From NCBI GenBank assembly GCA_036250195.1, contig JAVHZZ010000005.1, positions 68,941,505 to 69,005,504 of the forward strand: a DNA stretch of 64,000 nt, in the 5' to 3' direction. Under the pieces are notes generated by a model. The model made no database searches, had not been told where the DNA came from, and was given only the letters and a program-made list of their open reading frames with translations. Source of the stretch: Mixophyes australis (lineage: Eukaryota > Chordata > Amphibia > Anura > Limnodynastidae). Made by a program: the position numbers and the translations under genes. Each line of letters starts with the position of its first letter. Position 1 is the first letter of the stretch. Below are positions 35,046-47,708 of the stretch, in pieces.

Positions 35046-37372
35046 CTGTGGATCTGATTCAGAGTGGAATGCAAGCATAAGTGTAACTTGTGTTTGAAAA
35101 AGTGTATATGTATGTACGACATAATTGGAGTTGAAGATGCATCCAGGTCTGAATGAGTAGCAGATGCAATCTGCTTAACAACAGACACACCACTCACACA
35201 TTTACATCTAACTCGCGAATATATACAAAAACATTCCTAACTAATTTATATGTTAGGAAACGCAACAGCTATGGAGTATCATTTAAACTTGACTATCCTA
35301 CCTAGTACAGCAATATCAACTTCCCGCCATATGTACAAACCCTAATCTATGGCTGAGCGTCTGCAGATCATTTGCATACTGTTATTTACAAGCAGTTTTC
35401 TAGTTCAGATGTGTATGGATTATGTGTATGGATTAAGTGGATTATGTGTATGTTCTCCATCATCATCATCATCTGCTACTTACACCTGCCCCTCACCAAC
35501 CAGAAAAAAACCCTGCTTTTTCAGGTGTATGTGCGACTATTTCCCAGTCTTAATCCATACACAATTGCTCAAACACGCCCTTATTATCATTGCCTACATT
35601 AGAACACCCCAACCCTCCCATGTCATGCCTCTTTTGGTATAAGAAGCCTTAAGTTTAAAAAAAATCGCAAGTCTGAACAGCCACAGTTTAGTACTCTCAC
35701 TTTTTGAGCATACGCAGTGTGAATAATGGAAAGATACAATATACCAACGGGTGTATGTCTCGATCTAAATCAGGCTATCTGTCACTAAATAAAATAAATT
35801 AGAAATAATACAACAGGTAATAATTGTATCAGCAACATTTTAATATACAGTTCTGTTCTTCCAGACTGTGTATTTCCACTATATTGCAACATCAAAAAAT
35901 GAGGAGAGATCAACCAAAATCTGTCTTTCAATGTGCTAAAAACAAGAGCCATATTATCATTGTCCCTTATGATAACTTAGTTAACAGATGACAGCTTGCA
36001 ACGCAACTTAACATTGACATGATGAAAGGCTTATTTACTCAGCTGCAATTTCTTAATCATTTGAGTGACTAGATATTATTAAAATACATACACAAAGTAC
36101 ATTTGCCATTATGACTGAACTTTATGAAAACATGTTAATTGATGCCTCAGAAAATATGTATCCACGGTATTTCAACAAGAGAAATTATGACATAATGGAA
36201 AATGAGGAACAAAAGTTACTAAACTAAAACAAAAAACACTATTTTATTAATATAATGTCTTAAATATAGTAATTGTTTAGTTATAATAACTTTTTAAAGA
36301 GTCGTGTAAATATCTGCTAGTACTATTATTTAAGTCAAGTAGAAATATAGCACATGCATACATTTTAACACACTACTCTTTTATTTCTTATACTTATTTT
36401 ACAGTATATATCCATCTGGCATTCAGGCAGTAGAGTAGATTGATAGGTTTAGCATTACCTTTTCTCCAGAGATGGTCATTTTAAACTTTATAGCATGTTG
36501 TTTTCAAGACACAATGTAAAACATATATATGTAGGAATTACAAAGTAATAAAGTTTTCCCATATCCAGAATAAAAAAAAAATACAGAAACAAAACAATAC
36601 TACACTTCAGTCAAGCTTCTAAAATTATACAGATCTCTAACCTAAATAATCAAATCAAACTATGTTACTGTAATGCATAATGATGGACACAAATCACATG
36701 TTGTTTGATGATATAAAAGCAAGCCTATACAAATATAATAGTAAATTGATGAGTACAAAACATAAATAAATATGTTTGACTGTATATTTAAAATATATAA
36801 AAAACACCTTTATTTTCAATGCTCTAACAGTAGGATGTTTTTTTGCTGAATGTTTTTTTGTAACATGTTTAGTGTTTATGACGACACATGACGTAATCAG
36901 AAAACCTGTAAACCGTGTTTAAATTAGGCTATGTACACTATTTGCCTTTGTAAGATATAGTATTAGTGAGTGGCATTAGGGAACAGCTGTATCATTAGGG
37001 TGTGGCGCCATGACAATATGGTGAAAGGAAAAAGAAAAAGATTGTAAAAGCCTCCAAAGCATTTTGGTTTATATGTCATCTCTAAAATAAAATTATGTCC
37101 TTTGTAAAATTTTCAGACGTGGCTTTTAGCTGTTTACTACAATTGTTCCTTAATGCCATCGTCATCTGCATGGGGGTTGCCAGCAATAGGGGAGCAGCAT
37201 AGTACGGGTGAACACTTTGCAAAGAATGTATTATATAGTCATGTCTTACGTAAGACATTTTTATGCACTGTAGAATCAGAAAATTTGTAGTACCATAAAT
37301 TTACATTTATTGTATCATTGTATCAATGTATGATTATCTACTATTTCAAGGTTCCATAAAGCTTGAGTTTAA

Positions 37373-37774
<402 letters not shown>

Positions 37775-38430
37775 TAAGTATATATATTTGAAAAAATAAT
37801 ATTATTTATTGATTTGTTTTAAATAAATATAATTTATATATAAAGAAAAGTTCCCTAAAATGCCTATGCTTGTTATCAAAAATAATATTTTCCTTTTCCA
37901 AATTAAATTTAAAACTTATCAAGTTCAACTCTTCACTTTCTCTCTTCCCTTTCACCATACCTTTAGATGCATATTCCATGCATTTGTGTTTTTGTATCCT
38001 GTTACCTTAGGTGGCCTATGGCTCAGCTACATTTTATACATGCAGTATTTAAAATTTGCTGCTTGTGGTTTCCACAGTATTTTGTATTCAGCTCTCTAAA
38101 CTTCCAAATCACAAATCCTAGATACAATACACATTACTGTGATATATTGCTCAGCTTTAACATATTTTTTTAGCTTAGCAATATTTTTTATTGCTCACAC
38201 TTCAAGCAGCATATATTTTAATACATTTTTTAAGGGCAATTTGACTTACAGATGTAGATAAAGTCTAGATGTGACAGTCCTGTTTAGCTTTAATTATTAT
38301 GATATCAACTAGTAAAAAAAACGTAAATGACAGAAAAATAAATATACAGACAAAACAATATTTCGTTATTCATGCATTTTACTATGATTACACTCAAAGC
38401 GCATGGCAAAGATATAATGTCAAAATAATA

Positions 38431-38434
<4 letters not shown>

Positions 38435-38483
<49 letters not shown>
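38435..38483. repeat. (TA)n microsatellite
   Basis: About 24 TA units. Confidence 0.95.
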
Positions 38484-38485
<2 letters not shown>

Positions 38486-40897
38486 TGTGGCTCTCTGTGT
38501 AGATCATCTCTAATTAAGAAAGAATGTTTACCATTTATTCTTTAATTTTTACACTTTAGTGGTCATTTAAGTATTGACTGCAAAATGTTTATTGCATGTG
38601 TGTTTTACTGCACTAAAGTGCTTTTAGAATATTTCTATATAGTTTTGTCCTTGTAGGGCTTTTCTGGCAACTGACACTGCTTTTGCTATTTCTTATTAAA
38701 AAATATATGTTTTATATTCCTAAATGAAGTCCTTGTTATTTTTTTATTATTGAACATAACATATAATATAGGATATTATATTGTAAGAATTTATTCTAAT
38801 ATATCTATGTTTACTTCATAAACAATTGTATAATTATTTGGAATTGGTAGAACAACTTGGGTAATTTATAAAGCAGCAGCATGGGGCAGAGTAGCATGTG
38901 TGACTAAACTTTATATAAGTTTTCCCAACCAAACCTGGCACTCCTTTAAACAACTGAGATGCAAGCCCCCCCCCCCCCCCCCCCGCCTTAGTAAATTTAC
39001 ACACAGCATACACAGAGCAACAGCTGAGCTTATTGATGTGACTGCACCAACATAAATACCATGTATGGATGTTGCTGCGTAATTTACTACCATAACCAGA
39101 TACAGGATCATAGTCACACATACAACTAGGCACAGTGGCAGTAACACCACTCTTAATAAAAACATTAAGATAAGTTGAGTTGCTAGTTTATTATTACGGC
39201 TGCGCTTTCCATGCACTTTATTGCTCATTCAGTGACACTGTTATATGTGCATTCAAAGTTGGTTAAAGCAGCTTAGCAAGAATCACAGCAGATAACAACC
39301 ACTTGGCCCATCAAAACTGCTGTAGTTTTATGGTGATATAGAAGGAGCACCTTGCAACTTTGAGCCATATCCACAGATGATTCCTCTGTGTAGACAAAAC
39401 ATTTTGCTTTGAACATGGCAGACTAGTGGACACTACTTGTGCCCACACAAGTACTAGAGTTTTAAGTATGGCAGTATTGAAAATGGAATTCCACTACTAA
39501 GTCAAAAACAATCGTATCGGTAGAGAAGACAGTGAAGACTAGGGCAGATTAAGGGATCAGGCACCCCTTTGCCTTCCATGCTAGGCTAATACACGGTAGG
39601 TAGAAACGGACACATTCTAAAATGTTTACGAAGGCATAAACTAGCACTACTGAAGGTGAAGATGTGAAGGTGGAGGAGACCATCATGCCTGCGCCATACT
39701 TTTCTCTCCTTCTCACTTATCCTCATGTGCCTGTCCAAAAATGAATCATTGTCTTCAGCCTTTAACATGGGAATTGGTCAAGACCAAAACCTTACTACAT
39801 TTTTCTTTCATGTTTCCTTTTTACTTTGGAGAAAAACAATTCTCTTGTCTTTTCAAATAAATTTTTGTTTATAGCTGTGCCTGAAACAATTTTGCACTCC
39901 CTTAAAATCGTTGCGCCTTAGGCTGCAGCCTAGTCTGCCTTTTGGATAATGAAGACTGAAACAATATGTGCAGAATTACATACAGGGTACAGTCAGTTCG
40001 CTAAGAAAAAAAGTATTGCATCTGTTCAAGAATTTGCAGTGGCAGTGCACTGATGTCAGGGTAAGGGTATAATGAATGGTTATATCTTGCTGCATGTCAA
40101 GAATGGAAGCTGGGGGTGGATGTATAATTGTTTAGGGGGAAGATTGGCACACATTTGGTCCCTTGATATGACTGAAGCAAAAGTTTGAATCCCACAGAAT
40201 ATCTGAATATTGATGCTGATCTGGTGCATAGCTTCATGCCAGCAGTAAATGCGTCTGTGAAATGTTTCTTTTTTTTTTTTTTTTTGCAAGATAGTGTCTC
40301 ATGTCACAAGGTTACTAATGTATGTAATTATTGCAAGAACATTACAATAAATGAACTTCCTTTCTATGGAAACAGCTGTCTGAAGTGTCCAGTGCTGAAG
40401 AGGGCAGCTCACAACCAATCATGTGCCCCACTCTGTAGAATGGAATGCCCCCTCTCTTTCAAACTTCCATTAAAAGCAAATGAGTTTTTTTTAGCACTGG
40501 GTCAAATTTATTATGTTAAGATGTTAAGATTAAATAGGGTACTCTACTTACCTGGACTATGTAATTCACCTGATCAGCCAGATTATGCTCTCCTGTACAG
40601 TAGACCCAAACAAGCAGAACTGTTGTCAACTACTCCCCTTTGTCTCCAAGACCACACTCTGCCCTCCTGTGCTGTAGTTTCAAGCAAGCAGAACAGTTAC
40701 CAATTACTCCCCTTTGTGTACACCCCAATGCACATGAATAAAGCTTGAAGTAAGGTAGATTCAATAGCTCTGTTGTGTGACTCTGAGAGCAGGATTAGTA
40801 TACAGAATATCTAAGTTTAAGGTTTTATGGATCAAGCAGATTGGGCCTACAATGTTTGGCAGGTAATGAAGACACCAAAAGAATTCTTAACATAGCA

Positions 40898-41006
40898 CTC
40901 ATCATCATCTATTTATTTATATAGCGCCACTAAATCTGCAGCACCGTACAGAGAACTCACTCACATCAGTTCCTGCCCCATTGGAGCTTACAAGCTAAAT
41001 CCCCTA

Positions 41007-41046
<40 letters not shown>

Positions 41047-41246
41047 CAAGAGAGACTAAGGGCAATTTAATAGCAGGCAATTAACCTATCAGTATGTTTT
41101 AGGAGTGTGGGAGGAAACTAGAGCACCCGGAGGAAACCACACAAACACAGGGAGAACATGCAAACTCCACACAGTGGTGGGGAGTTGAACTCATGACCCC
41201 AGTGCTGTGAGCCAGAAGTGCTAACCGCTAAGCCACCATGCTGCCC
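40898..41246 (+). repeat. SINE-like frog repeat, near full length
   Basis: Head CTATTTATTTATATAGCGCC, then GCAGCACCGTACAGAGAACT, CATTGGAGCTTACAAGC, a (CA)n run (41010-41043), GTGTGGGAGGAAACTAGAGC, CACCCGGAGGAAACC, and tail GCTAAGCCACCATGCTGCCC. No TSD found by eye; polymerase III boxes not evident, so the SINE label is loose. Confidence 0.85.
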
Positions 41247-41399
41247 ATACAAGACTGAACTGTTGAGTGGCATACTTCTGAAATGTAGTGGTCTCTCCTG
41301 TAAATAGACCTCAATCCAAATGAGCATTTGTGGCCTAAGATGGAGCTATTTAGAGTAAAGTTCCATAACCAGCTTATTTGCAATAACTATTGAAAACAC

Positions 41400-41825
41400 T
41401 GTGACAGAGTCACTGGAAGGAGGCTAAATGGGAGAGGTATGTGTCCCTGGCTTCCTGCATTGTGTACTTTAAAACAGACTGATCAAGAGATGCACCTGCG
41501 AGGGGCCTGTGATAAGGCAGCTGGGATATGCAACCAGTGTCTCAGACCTGGGGAGGAGTTGAGTTGCCTCCTGAGACACTCTGCTATGGTGAGCAACAAT
41601 ACACGCATGATTGGTGTGTGTGGGACATAAGGTCCGGCACAGGAGAGAGGACCTCCATAAATGTATTAGCTAGTAGCCAGATGGCTAGGATTTTGTTTAT
41701 ATTTTATATTGTTTACAAGCTGGTGAATAAACTGGCTGTGGCTGTTATCCTGAAACATCTGGACTTGTGTGGTTACTGCTGCTGCTCACCAAGAAGATAT
41801 TACCTATTCCCCTGATTATACTACA
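41400..41825 (+). repeat. 5' LTR
   Basis: Begins TGTGACAGAGTCACTGG and ends GATTATACTACA (TG...CA). A polyadenylation signal AATAAA is at 41726-41731. Matches 46665-47089 along its whole length with scattered substitutions and a 2-bp length difference near 41620. Confidence 0.95.
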
Positions 41826-41827
41826 TA

Positions 41828-41845
41828 TGGTGGAGAATTGGCTTG
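41828..41845 (+). promoter_or_regulatory. Primer-binding site
   Basis: TGGTGGAGAATTGGCTTG begins two bases after the LTR; its complement ends in CCA, as expected for a tRNA 3' end. tRNA identity not determined. Confidence 0.75.
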
Positions 41846-42830
41846 CAAAAGATCTGCGCATATCAAGAATAACAGCAGTTTTGGAGATACTTGCAGGAAC
41901 CAGCTCTGTGTGTGCGCTTGGAAGCTTAAAAACTGACAGACACCGTTCAGAAATACATGCATGTCTTGTCATGTGGAGAAAAGCAGCTAAAAATTGGAAT
42001 GTTTATGCACAGCAACAGTGGGAAACTGAGAACCACGTGGATGTGAGTAAATAAATCCTACTGTGAAATACTGTTTAAACAGATTTGCTGCATGTATGAT
42101 GATTTGAGAGGCGTTAAATGTTGTAAGTGAAAACTGGCCATTTGTGTTGGAAAAACAGAAGTTTATGCAAAGACCAGTGAGAGACAGACTGAAGGCAAAG
42201 AAACTAAGTGTTTCATGGACTGAGTCTGTTAATTGCTCTAAAACAGAGTCAATACAAATTTTGAAAGCCATTCTCCATGTTTACAAAGATGGATTAGTGC
42301 AACCATTGCATTACAGTTGATGTGGTTTATCTCAATGTCCAAGGGGTTTCCACAAAGAGCAGCAAGATGTCTCAGGAAAATGAGCACATTATTGGCACAG
42401 ATTATAAAGGATATGTTTTCTGCAATGCAAAGACTGAGTTTTGTTAATTGATGGAAAACAGGTGTGTTCATTAAGACTGGGAAGAAAACCCAAGTATATG
42501 CTAGGGAATGTGTGTTAATGCAAAGCACAAGTTGGGTGTGGCCTGGTTCTGTGCATAAGCAAAGAGCAAGAGACTTTAAAAAGAAACGTTTATTGAGAAT
42601 CTTTGTCGGTGTAAAGTGGATGTTTCTGTGTTGAAGCAACAAGAAGCATGCAAATATGTTTGCAAAACTATTGAGTGAAGTAAAAGGAAAAAAAAACAAA
42701 AAAACAGAAAACTTTTTGCTTTGCAAAGGAAAAGTTTGAGACATATGTTGGGTGTTGTAGTTCCACACATCTTAAGGCAAGTGAGGTGCTCCTTCTATAA
42801 AGAAAGTGCTTCGTCCATATAAAGATAAAA

Positions 42831-44899
42831 TTGGCTGCTTCTCAAGCTACAATGGGCAAGAAAAAGCAGAAGCCTGTAGTCTCAACCCAAAAAGAGCGCA
42901 TACAGGTGTGTCAAAGTGTCGATATGGAGAGAGACAAAAATCAGAATTTGGGTCACGTTTGTGTGGCGGTAGTTTATGACCCTCATCATTGTGCTAGGTT
43001 AAAAGAGGATGATGTTTCTGATAAAAACTTACTACAAACTGTTACGGCCCAGCAGACAGCCGTTAGGCAACCGCTATTACAAGATGCTGCAGTTATGTCT
43101 GATAAAGGGCTAGATTCACATTTGTTTGAACTCTGGGAAAAGGCTGTGATGCAGTGCCCTGAAAAGGAGGAAATGCTTAAAAACTTACTACAAACTGCTA
43201 TGGCCCAGCAATCAGCCCTCAGACAACAACAGTTAGGGCTAGATTTACTAAGCTGCGGGATTGAAAAAGTGGGGATGTTGCCTATAGCAAACAATCAAAT
43301 TCTAGCTTTCATTTTGTAGAAGGTACGAAATAAATGAGAGCTAGAATCTGATTGGTTGCTATAGGCAACATCCCCACTTTTTGAAACCCGCAGCTTAGTA
43401 AATCTAGCTCTTAGTCTTTAAGGAGTCCTGCAGGCAACTATGGGAGTCCCACAAACAAGACATTGGAACCCTCCATAAAAATGTGTGCTCTACTAAAGCG
43501 AAAGAAAAGTCTCAGGAACAAGCCATAGAAATGCTGAAACAAGAAAAAGAAATGGTGGAAACAAGGTTTGAAGCCGCACAAGTAGAATGTTAAAATACCA
43601 GCAGCGTATAGAGCAAATGGAAAGAGAAATAAATGAGCTACAAGATAATCTGAAGACAAAGCTGCGAAAAAAGCTCTGGTAACTGCAGATCGGGAGAAGA
43701 AAAGGTCAGAGGCAAAGTGGGACACACTTAAGAAGGAATTTGATGAAATGAAAGTAAAGAGCAGTGCTCTTACTCGGGAAAAGGAGAAGCTGCAGGCGGA
43801 GAAAGTCCTGCTGCAGCAGCAGATTGAGGAGGTAAAGGGGCAGATGAGAAGTAGTCATGTCCCAGCACAGCTGCACGCAAGAACCAAGAGAGTCTGCGAG
43901 GAGACCATTGCTCAACAAAGCCAAAAATAGCCAGAGCAGAATCACAGGAAGGCTGAGATGGAGCAGGGCAAGTTGCTGGTGGAGGAAAAGACACTAAAGG
44001 AGGGTATGATGCTTCTCCAAGCATCCTCCACTCCTCGCCAGGAGCATGAAAAAGTTATGAAGGATATGAAGTTAAGGATCATACAACTGGAGAAGCAGTT
44101 TGCAGATGTGTCACAGAAATGTGAAGAGGAGGCAAACAGGGCAAGCTCTCTCCTATCAGAAAAATGCCAGTCTGCGGGAAAACCACATACCGCTGACAAA
44201 ACACCTACAAGCTTCTGCCTCACTGACGACAGAGATGGAGAAAGCTAAAGCTGAGCTAGCCGTGATCAGGAAGCAACTGGGGAGTGAAAAAGTGAATGGT
44301 GAAACACCAAAACTTCAAGCTAAGATACAGAAGCTTGAAGCAAATATGTTACTGTTGCAATCTAACTCCAAACTCGGCAAGAAAAGAGAAACAATGCTGG
44401 CGGAAAAGAAGTTTCTTGAGGAAAAAGTGGGAGGGCCCAAATACAGCAGCTCACTTAAGAGAATGGAAAGTTAAAAACTGATATTGCAAGGGTAATTGCA
44501 GCCCAGAATACAAATAAAGGTCAATGTCATAGTACAAAAGAACAAGCAGTAAGTCTGAGGAATGAGAAGGAAAATCTGCAGAAAGAACTTGATGCCAAAG
44601 TCACAGATATACAAGAGAAAATTAAGATCATATCCCAGGTTGGAAATGTTGGAAAGCAATTTAAAACTCAATATGAAGAATTAAAGATTCAGCATGATAA
44701 GCTGGTTGCCGAAACCTTCCTAGCTCAGACAGCACCATTAGCAGAGCGAGCTTCTCAAATAGAAGTACAAGAGTTAAGAGATTCCCATGTCCAGCCTGAA
44801 ACAGACATATCTGCCCTGGCAGACCAACAAGAGTCAATAAGTGAAAAAGGAAATGAAGATAAAGATCAAAGAGAGCAAACCCTAAAAATTATAGCAAAG
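42831..44899 (+). pseudogene. Coiled-coil Gag region of the LTR element, broken
   Basis: Probable start ATG at 42852 (MGKKKQKPVVSTQKERIQ). The first 130 codons contain two similar blocks, NLLQTVTAQQTAVRQ and NLLQTAMAQQSALRQ, a short internal duplication. A Harbinger MITE interrupts the frame at 43236. Beyond it, 43430-44880 is rich in K, E and Q with heptad spacing (for example LTREKEKLQAEKVLLQQQIE near 43770-43830 and LQAKIQKLEANMLLL near 44310-44360), distributed over several frames by indels. Such a long coiled coil is unusual for a Gypsy Gag, which normally is a compact capsid. It could be a derived Gag or a captured host coiled-coil gene; I cannot tell which. Confidence 0.75.
43236..43410. 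mobile_element. Palindromic Harbinger-type MITE, copy 2, inside gag
   Basis: Starts GGGCTAGATTTACTAAGCTG and ends CAGCTTAGTAAATCTAGCTC with the 3-bp duplication TTA (43233-43235, 43411-43413). The two halves are near-complete inverted copies (CCTATAGC...GCTATAGG). It truncates the first gag frame and is younger than the LTR element. Confidence 0.92.
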
Positions 44900-46102
44900 T
44901 TGTCCACAGTTCAAAAAGAACTCCAGTACGCTACTAAAACTATTCAAGACAATGTCAGCAGAATACAAACTGTTAAGGATAACTGGGAGAGGTTTGCCTA
45001 TGGCTTTGAGGTACCTTCCACTCGGATTTCAGGAAAAGTAAAGCAGCTTAGTGATCCAGGATTGTCCAAGATTTTACCGGAGCCTCAAGTCACAAAAACT
45101 CAGGAAATTAATAATATGCTTCGAATGGTGCCGCTAACCGCGAGTATTACCGACTTGCATCTGCATCATTTAATAGGCCTTGAAAGTCAGCTACGCCAGG
45201 AAGCTGAGTTCCTCTCCTCGTCTGTGGCTCCACTGAAAGCGGTGCAGACAAAGTATGTTGCAACAAAAGAAGTGAAGAATACACCCCGCCAGGCTCTAGT
45301 TCAGAAATGGCGATCTCCAGTGGATTCTGGTAAGACTGTTCAGGGAGAAAAGGGTGTTGGGCAGTGGAATGAACTGAAATGTACAGAGACTTTAGGCTCA
45401 GAACCTGGAGATTGGCCAGTTTTGCCAAGAAGGTTCCGGCCTGAAGGAAAAGTGATTACCTGTTTTAGATGTGGTGGCTTAGGCCAAATTGCTGCTAACT
45501 GTTCATGTACTTTTGAATCTATGCAATGTAATAATGCTTATGTACCTCATAGAAGGTCTTTATATGCCCAGCTAGCCTGTAATGCAAACAAACAGGCTGA
45601 CAAATTGATGTGTGAAGTCACCACAGAAGGTAAAAAGGTAAAGGCTCTGCTAGATTATGGCAGCACGATATTCCTTGTAAAAGCAGAGTTAGTGAGCCCC
45701 TTAAAATGTCAAAAGGGAAATGTTGGGGTAACCTGCATACACGGGGATACGCGGCATTCTGTTACCATGGAAGTAAACATAAAGACACAGTATGGTTTTG
45801 GGGTAGTCACTGTGGGTCTAGTTCCTGGTTTGAAATTTGACGCAATATTGGGGAGAGACTTTTCCCACTTCTGGAAGCTATGGGAGACCCAGTTGGTTGC
45901 AAAAATAAATAGGCCAGCCCCGCGTGATAATATTACTGATACAGTGGTAGCAGAAGGGTTCCCCAAGTCAAATGTGTTCCTTCTATCCAATATGGTTGGT
46001 GAGTCAGGAAATGACAAGGGCAGCAGTAGAGTACAGGATTCTGTAGCTCCTATTGAAGGGGGAAATATGGTTGAACCTGTTGACTGTGTGCCCAGGGGTT
46101 AA
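44900..46102 (+). pseudogene. Gag C-terminus, zinc knuckle and aspartic protease
   Basis: A 400-codon open frame whose start is arbitrary because it continues from upstream Gag. It holds coiled-coil sequence to about residue 40, then a conserved Gag-like stretch (LHLHHLIGLESQLRQEAEFL), a zinc knuckle near residue 188 (CFRCGGLGQIAANC) in which the expected histidine is glutamine, and a retropepsin near residue 245 with KALLDYGSTIFLVK, where the catalytic D-S/T-G is D-Y-G. The flap region and FDAILGRDFSHFW, the C-terminal ILGRDF motif of Gypsy proteases, follow. It ends after about 60 more residues with no RT. The two changed key residues imply loss of function despite the open frame. Confidence 0.9.
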
Positions 46103-46109
46103 AGTAATA

Positions 46110-46640
46110 ACATTTTTTTTTCTTAAAGCAGTTAAAAGAGGCCACCCTGGTAAGGGCCAGAGAAAGTGTGAGAATTATTAATGGGAAGCCAGTAGAACCT
46201 GCAAATAGATTGTCGTACCCCCACATGGCAATAACCCAGGGGTTATTGTGTCAGTTATTTAAAAGAGGAAAAGACATTTTGGAGTGGTTGGTAGTTCCTA
46301 AACTATATAGAAGAGCAGTGTTGGCCTGGGATCATGGTTCCACAACTGCCAAGTATCAGGGGATAGGAAATACCTTAGATAAAATTTTACAGCAGTTCTT
46401 CTAGCCAGGGGTTCGAAAAGATGTCTTTGATTGGTGGTCATCCTGCCCTGAGTGTCAATGCCATGTTTCCAAGCCTCAGTGTAAAAGTCCACTGGCAACT
46501 ACCCCAGTTTCCCCACTAACCGTTGTTCCTTTAGGTTTGAAAAAGATCTGTAACCAAAACCCTTGCACTCAGTTTGCAGCTAAAACATTTGTGGAAAAAA
46601 TTAAAGGAGCATTTACGGTTACAAGTGTTCCACCCATAGG
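46110..46640 (+). pseudogene. Integrase N-terminal zinc-binding region, truncated
   Basis: Sequence before the domain (RVRIINGKPVEPANRLSYPH) and the domain itself (LVVPKLYRRAVLAWDHGSTT, KYQGIGNTLDKILQQFF, then after one stop PGVRKDVFDWWSSCPECQ) match the HHCC region of Gypsy integrases. The first histidine survives in WDHGS, the second is replaced (KYQG instead of GHLG) and the CPEC cysteine pair is kept. About 40 codons later the catalytic core is absent and the polypurine tract begins. Confidence 0.88.
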
Positions 46641-46644
46641 TTGA

Positions 46645-46664
46645 AACAAAGGAGGAAGGGGATA
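46645..46664 (+). promoter_or_regulatory. Polypurine tract
   Basis: AACAAAGGAGGAAGGGGATA lies immediately before the 3' LTR; it primes plus-strand synthesis in LTR elements. Confidence 0.85.
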
Positions 46665-47089
46665 TGTGACAGAGTCACTGGAAGGAGGCTAAATGGGAGA
46701 TGTATGTGTCCCAGGCTTCCTGCATTGTGTACTTTAAAACAGACTGATCAAGAGATACACCTGTGAGGTGCCTGTGACAAGGAAGCTGGGATATGCAACC
46801 AGTGTCTCAGACCTGGGGAGGAGCTGAGTTGCCTCCTGATACACTCTGCTGTGGTGAGCAACAATATACATATGGTTTGGTGTGTGGGACATAAGGTCCT
46901 GCACAGGAGAGAGGGCCTCCATAAATGTATAAGCTAGTAGCCAGATGGCTAGGATTTTGTTTATATTTTGTTTTGTTTACAAGCTGGTGAATAAACTGGC
47001 TGTGGCTGTTATCCCGAGACCTCTGGACTTGTGTGGTTACTGCTGCTGTTCACCAAGAAGATATTACCTATTCCCCTGATTATACTACA
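46665..47089 (+). repeat. 3' LTR
   Basis: TGTGACAGAGTCACTGG to TATACTACA; AATAAA at 46990-46995. Followed by ACAC. Confidence 0.95.
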
Positions 47090-47162
47090 ACACCTGTTCT
47101 TCTCTTTGACAACTTGATTTCTTGCCATAATAAACTCATGCTGGTCTGAGAGAAAATGGGGA

Positions 47163-47243
47163 CAGGGCCACCTTAACTACTTTATGGGCCCCCGGGCAAT
47201 GCAGTGCATCGGGCCCAAGAAAAATAAATAAATATATATATAC

Positions 47244-47302
<59 letters not shown>

Positions 47303-47368
47303 GTGTGTGTGTGTAAAAAAAATATATATGTATGTAAAAAAAAAGTGATTATATATATACTTTTTTTT

Positions 47369-47429
<61 letters not shown>

Positions 47430-47708
47430 GCCCCCTTAACTTACCTTAAGTCCGATCCCCTTCTCCTTTTTTCCGCTCGCAGTGAATGCTGGGTGTGACA
47501 TCACACCCAGCATTCACTGCGAGCACAGCACGGAAGAGGGGACCAGGGGGGGAGCCGGATCGCCGCTGACATGACCGCAAGGTAAGTATTTTTTATTTTA
47601 TTTTTTTTTCAGGATTTTTTTTTTTTACAGAGCTGCCTTGGACGGGCCCCCTTGCCCGCAGGGCCCCCGGGCACCTGCCCATTGTGCCCAATGGAAGAGA
47701 CGGCCCTG
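47163..47708. mobile_element. hAT-type MITE with CAGGGCC ends
   Basis: Starts CAGGGCCACC, ends GGCCCTG, with a perfect 8-bp target duplication AATGGGGA (47155-47162, 47709-47716). Inside are two long (TA)n runs (47231-47300, 47375-47426), a G/C-rich segment with a palindrome, and GGGCCCCCGGGC words near both ends. No coding. Confidence 0.93.
47475..47524. repeat. 24-bp perfect palindrome in the hAT MITE
   Basis: The arm beginning GCTCGCAGTGAATGCTGGG (47475-47498) is repeated exactly in inverse at 47501-47524, leaving a 2-base centre. Confidence 0.97.

Larger units (their letters stand above)
41400..47089 (+). mobile_element. Ty3/Gypsy-like LTR retrotransposon, complete ends, defective interior
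   Basis: Two LTRs (41400-41825 and 46665-47089), a 4-bp target duplication ACAC (41396-41399, 47090-47093), a primer-binding site and a polypurine tract define the element. Coding remains in order: coiled-coil Gag, zinc knuckle, aspartic protease, then directly the integrase N-terminal region. RT, RNase H and the integrase core are missing. LTRs differ at roughly two dozen positions by eye, so the insertion is not recent. Confidence 0.93.

Noticed and set aside
40185..40748. 187-codon open frame on the + strand
   Set aside because: Runs through a 17-T tract and an imperfect 84-bp duplication, has no motif, a non-ATG-like start and a composition like its surroundings.
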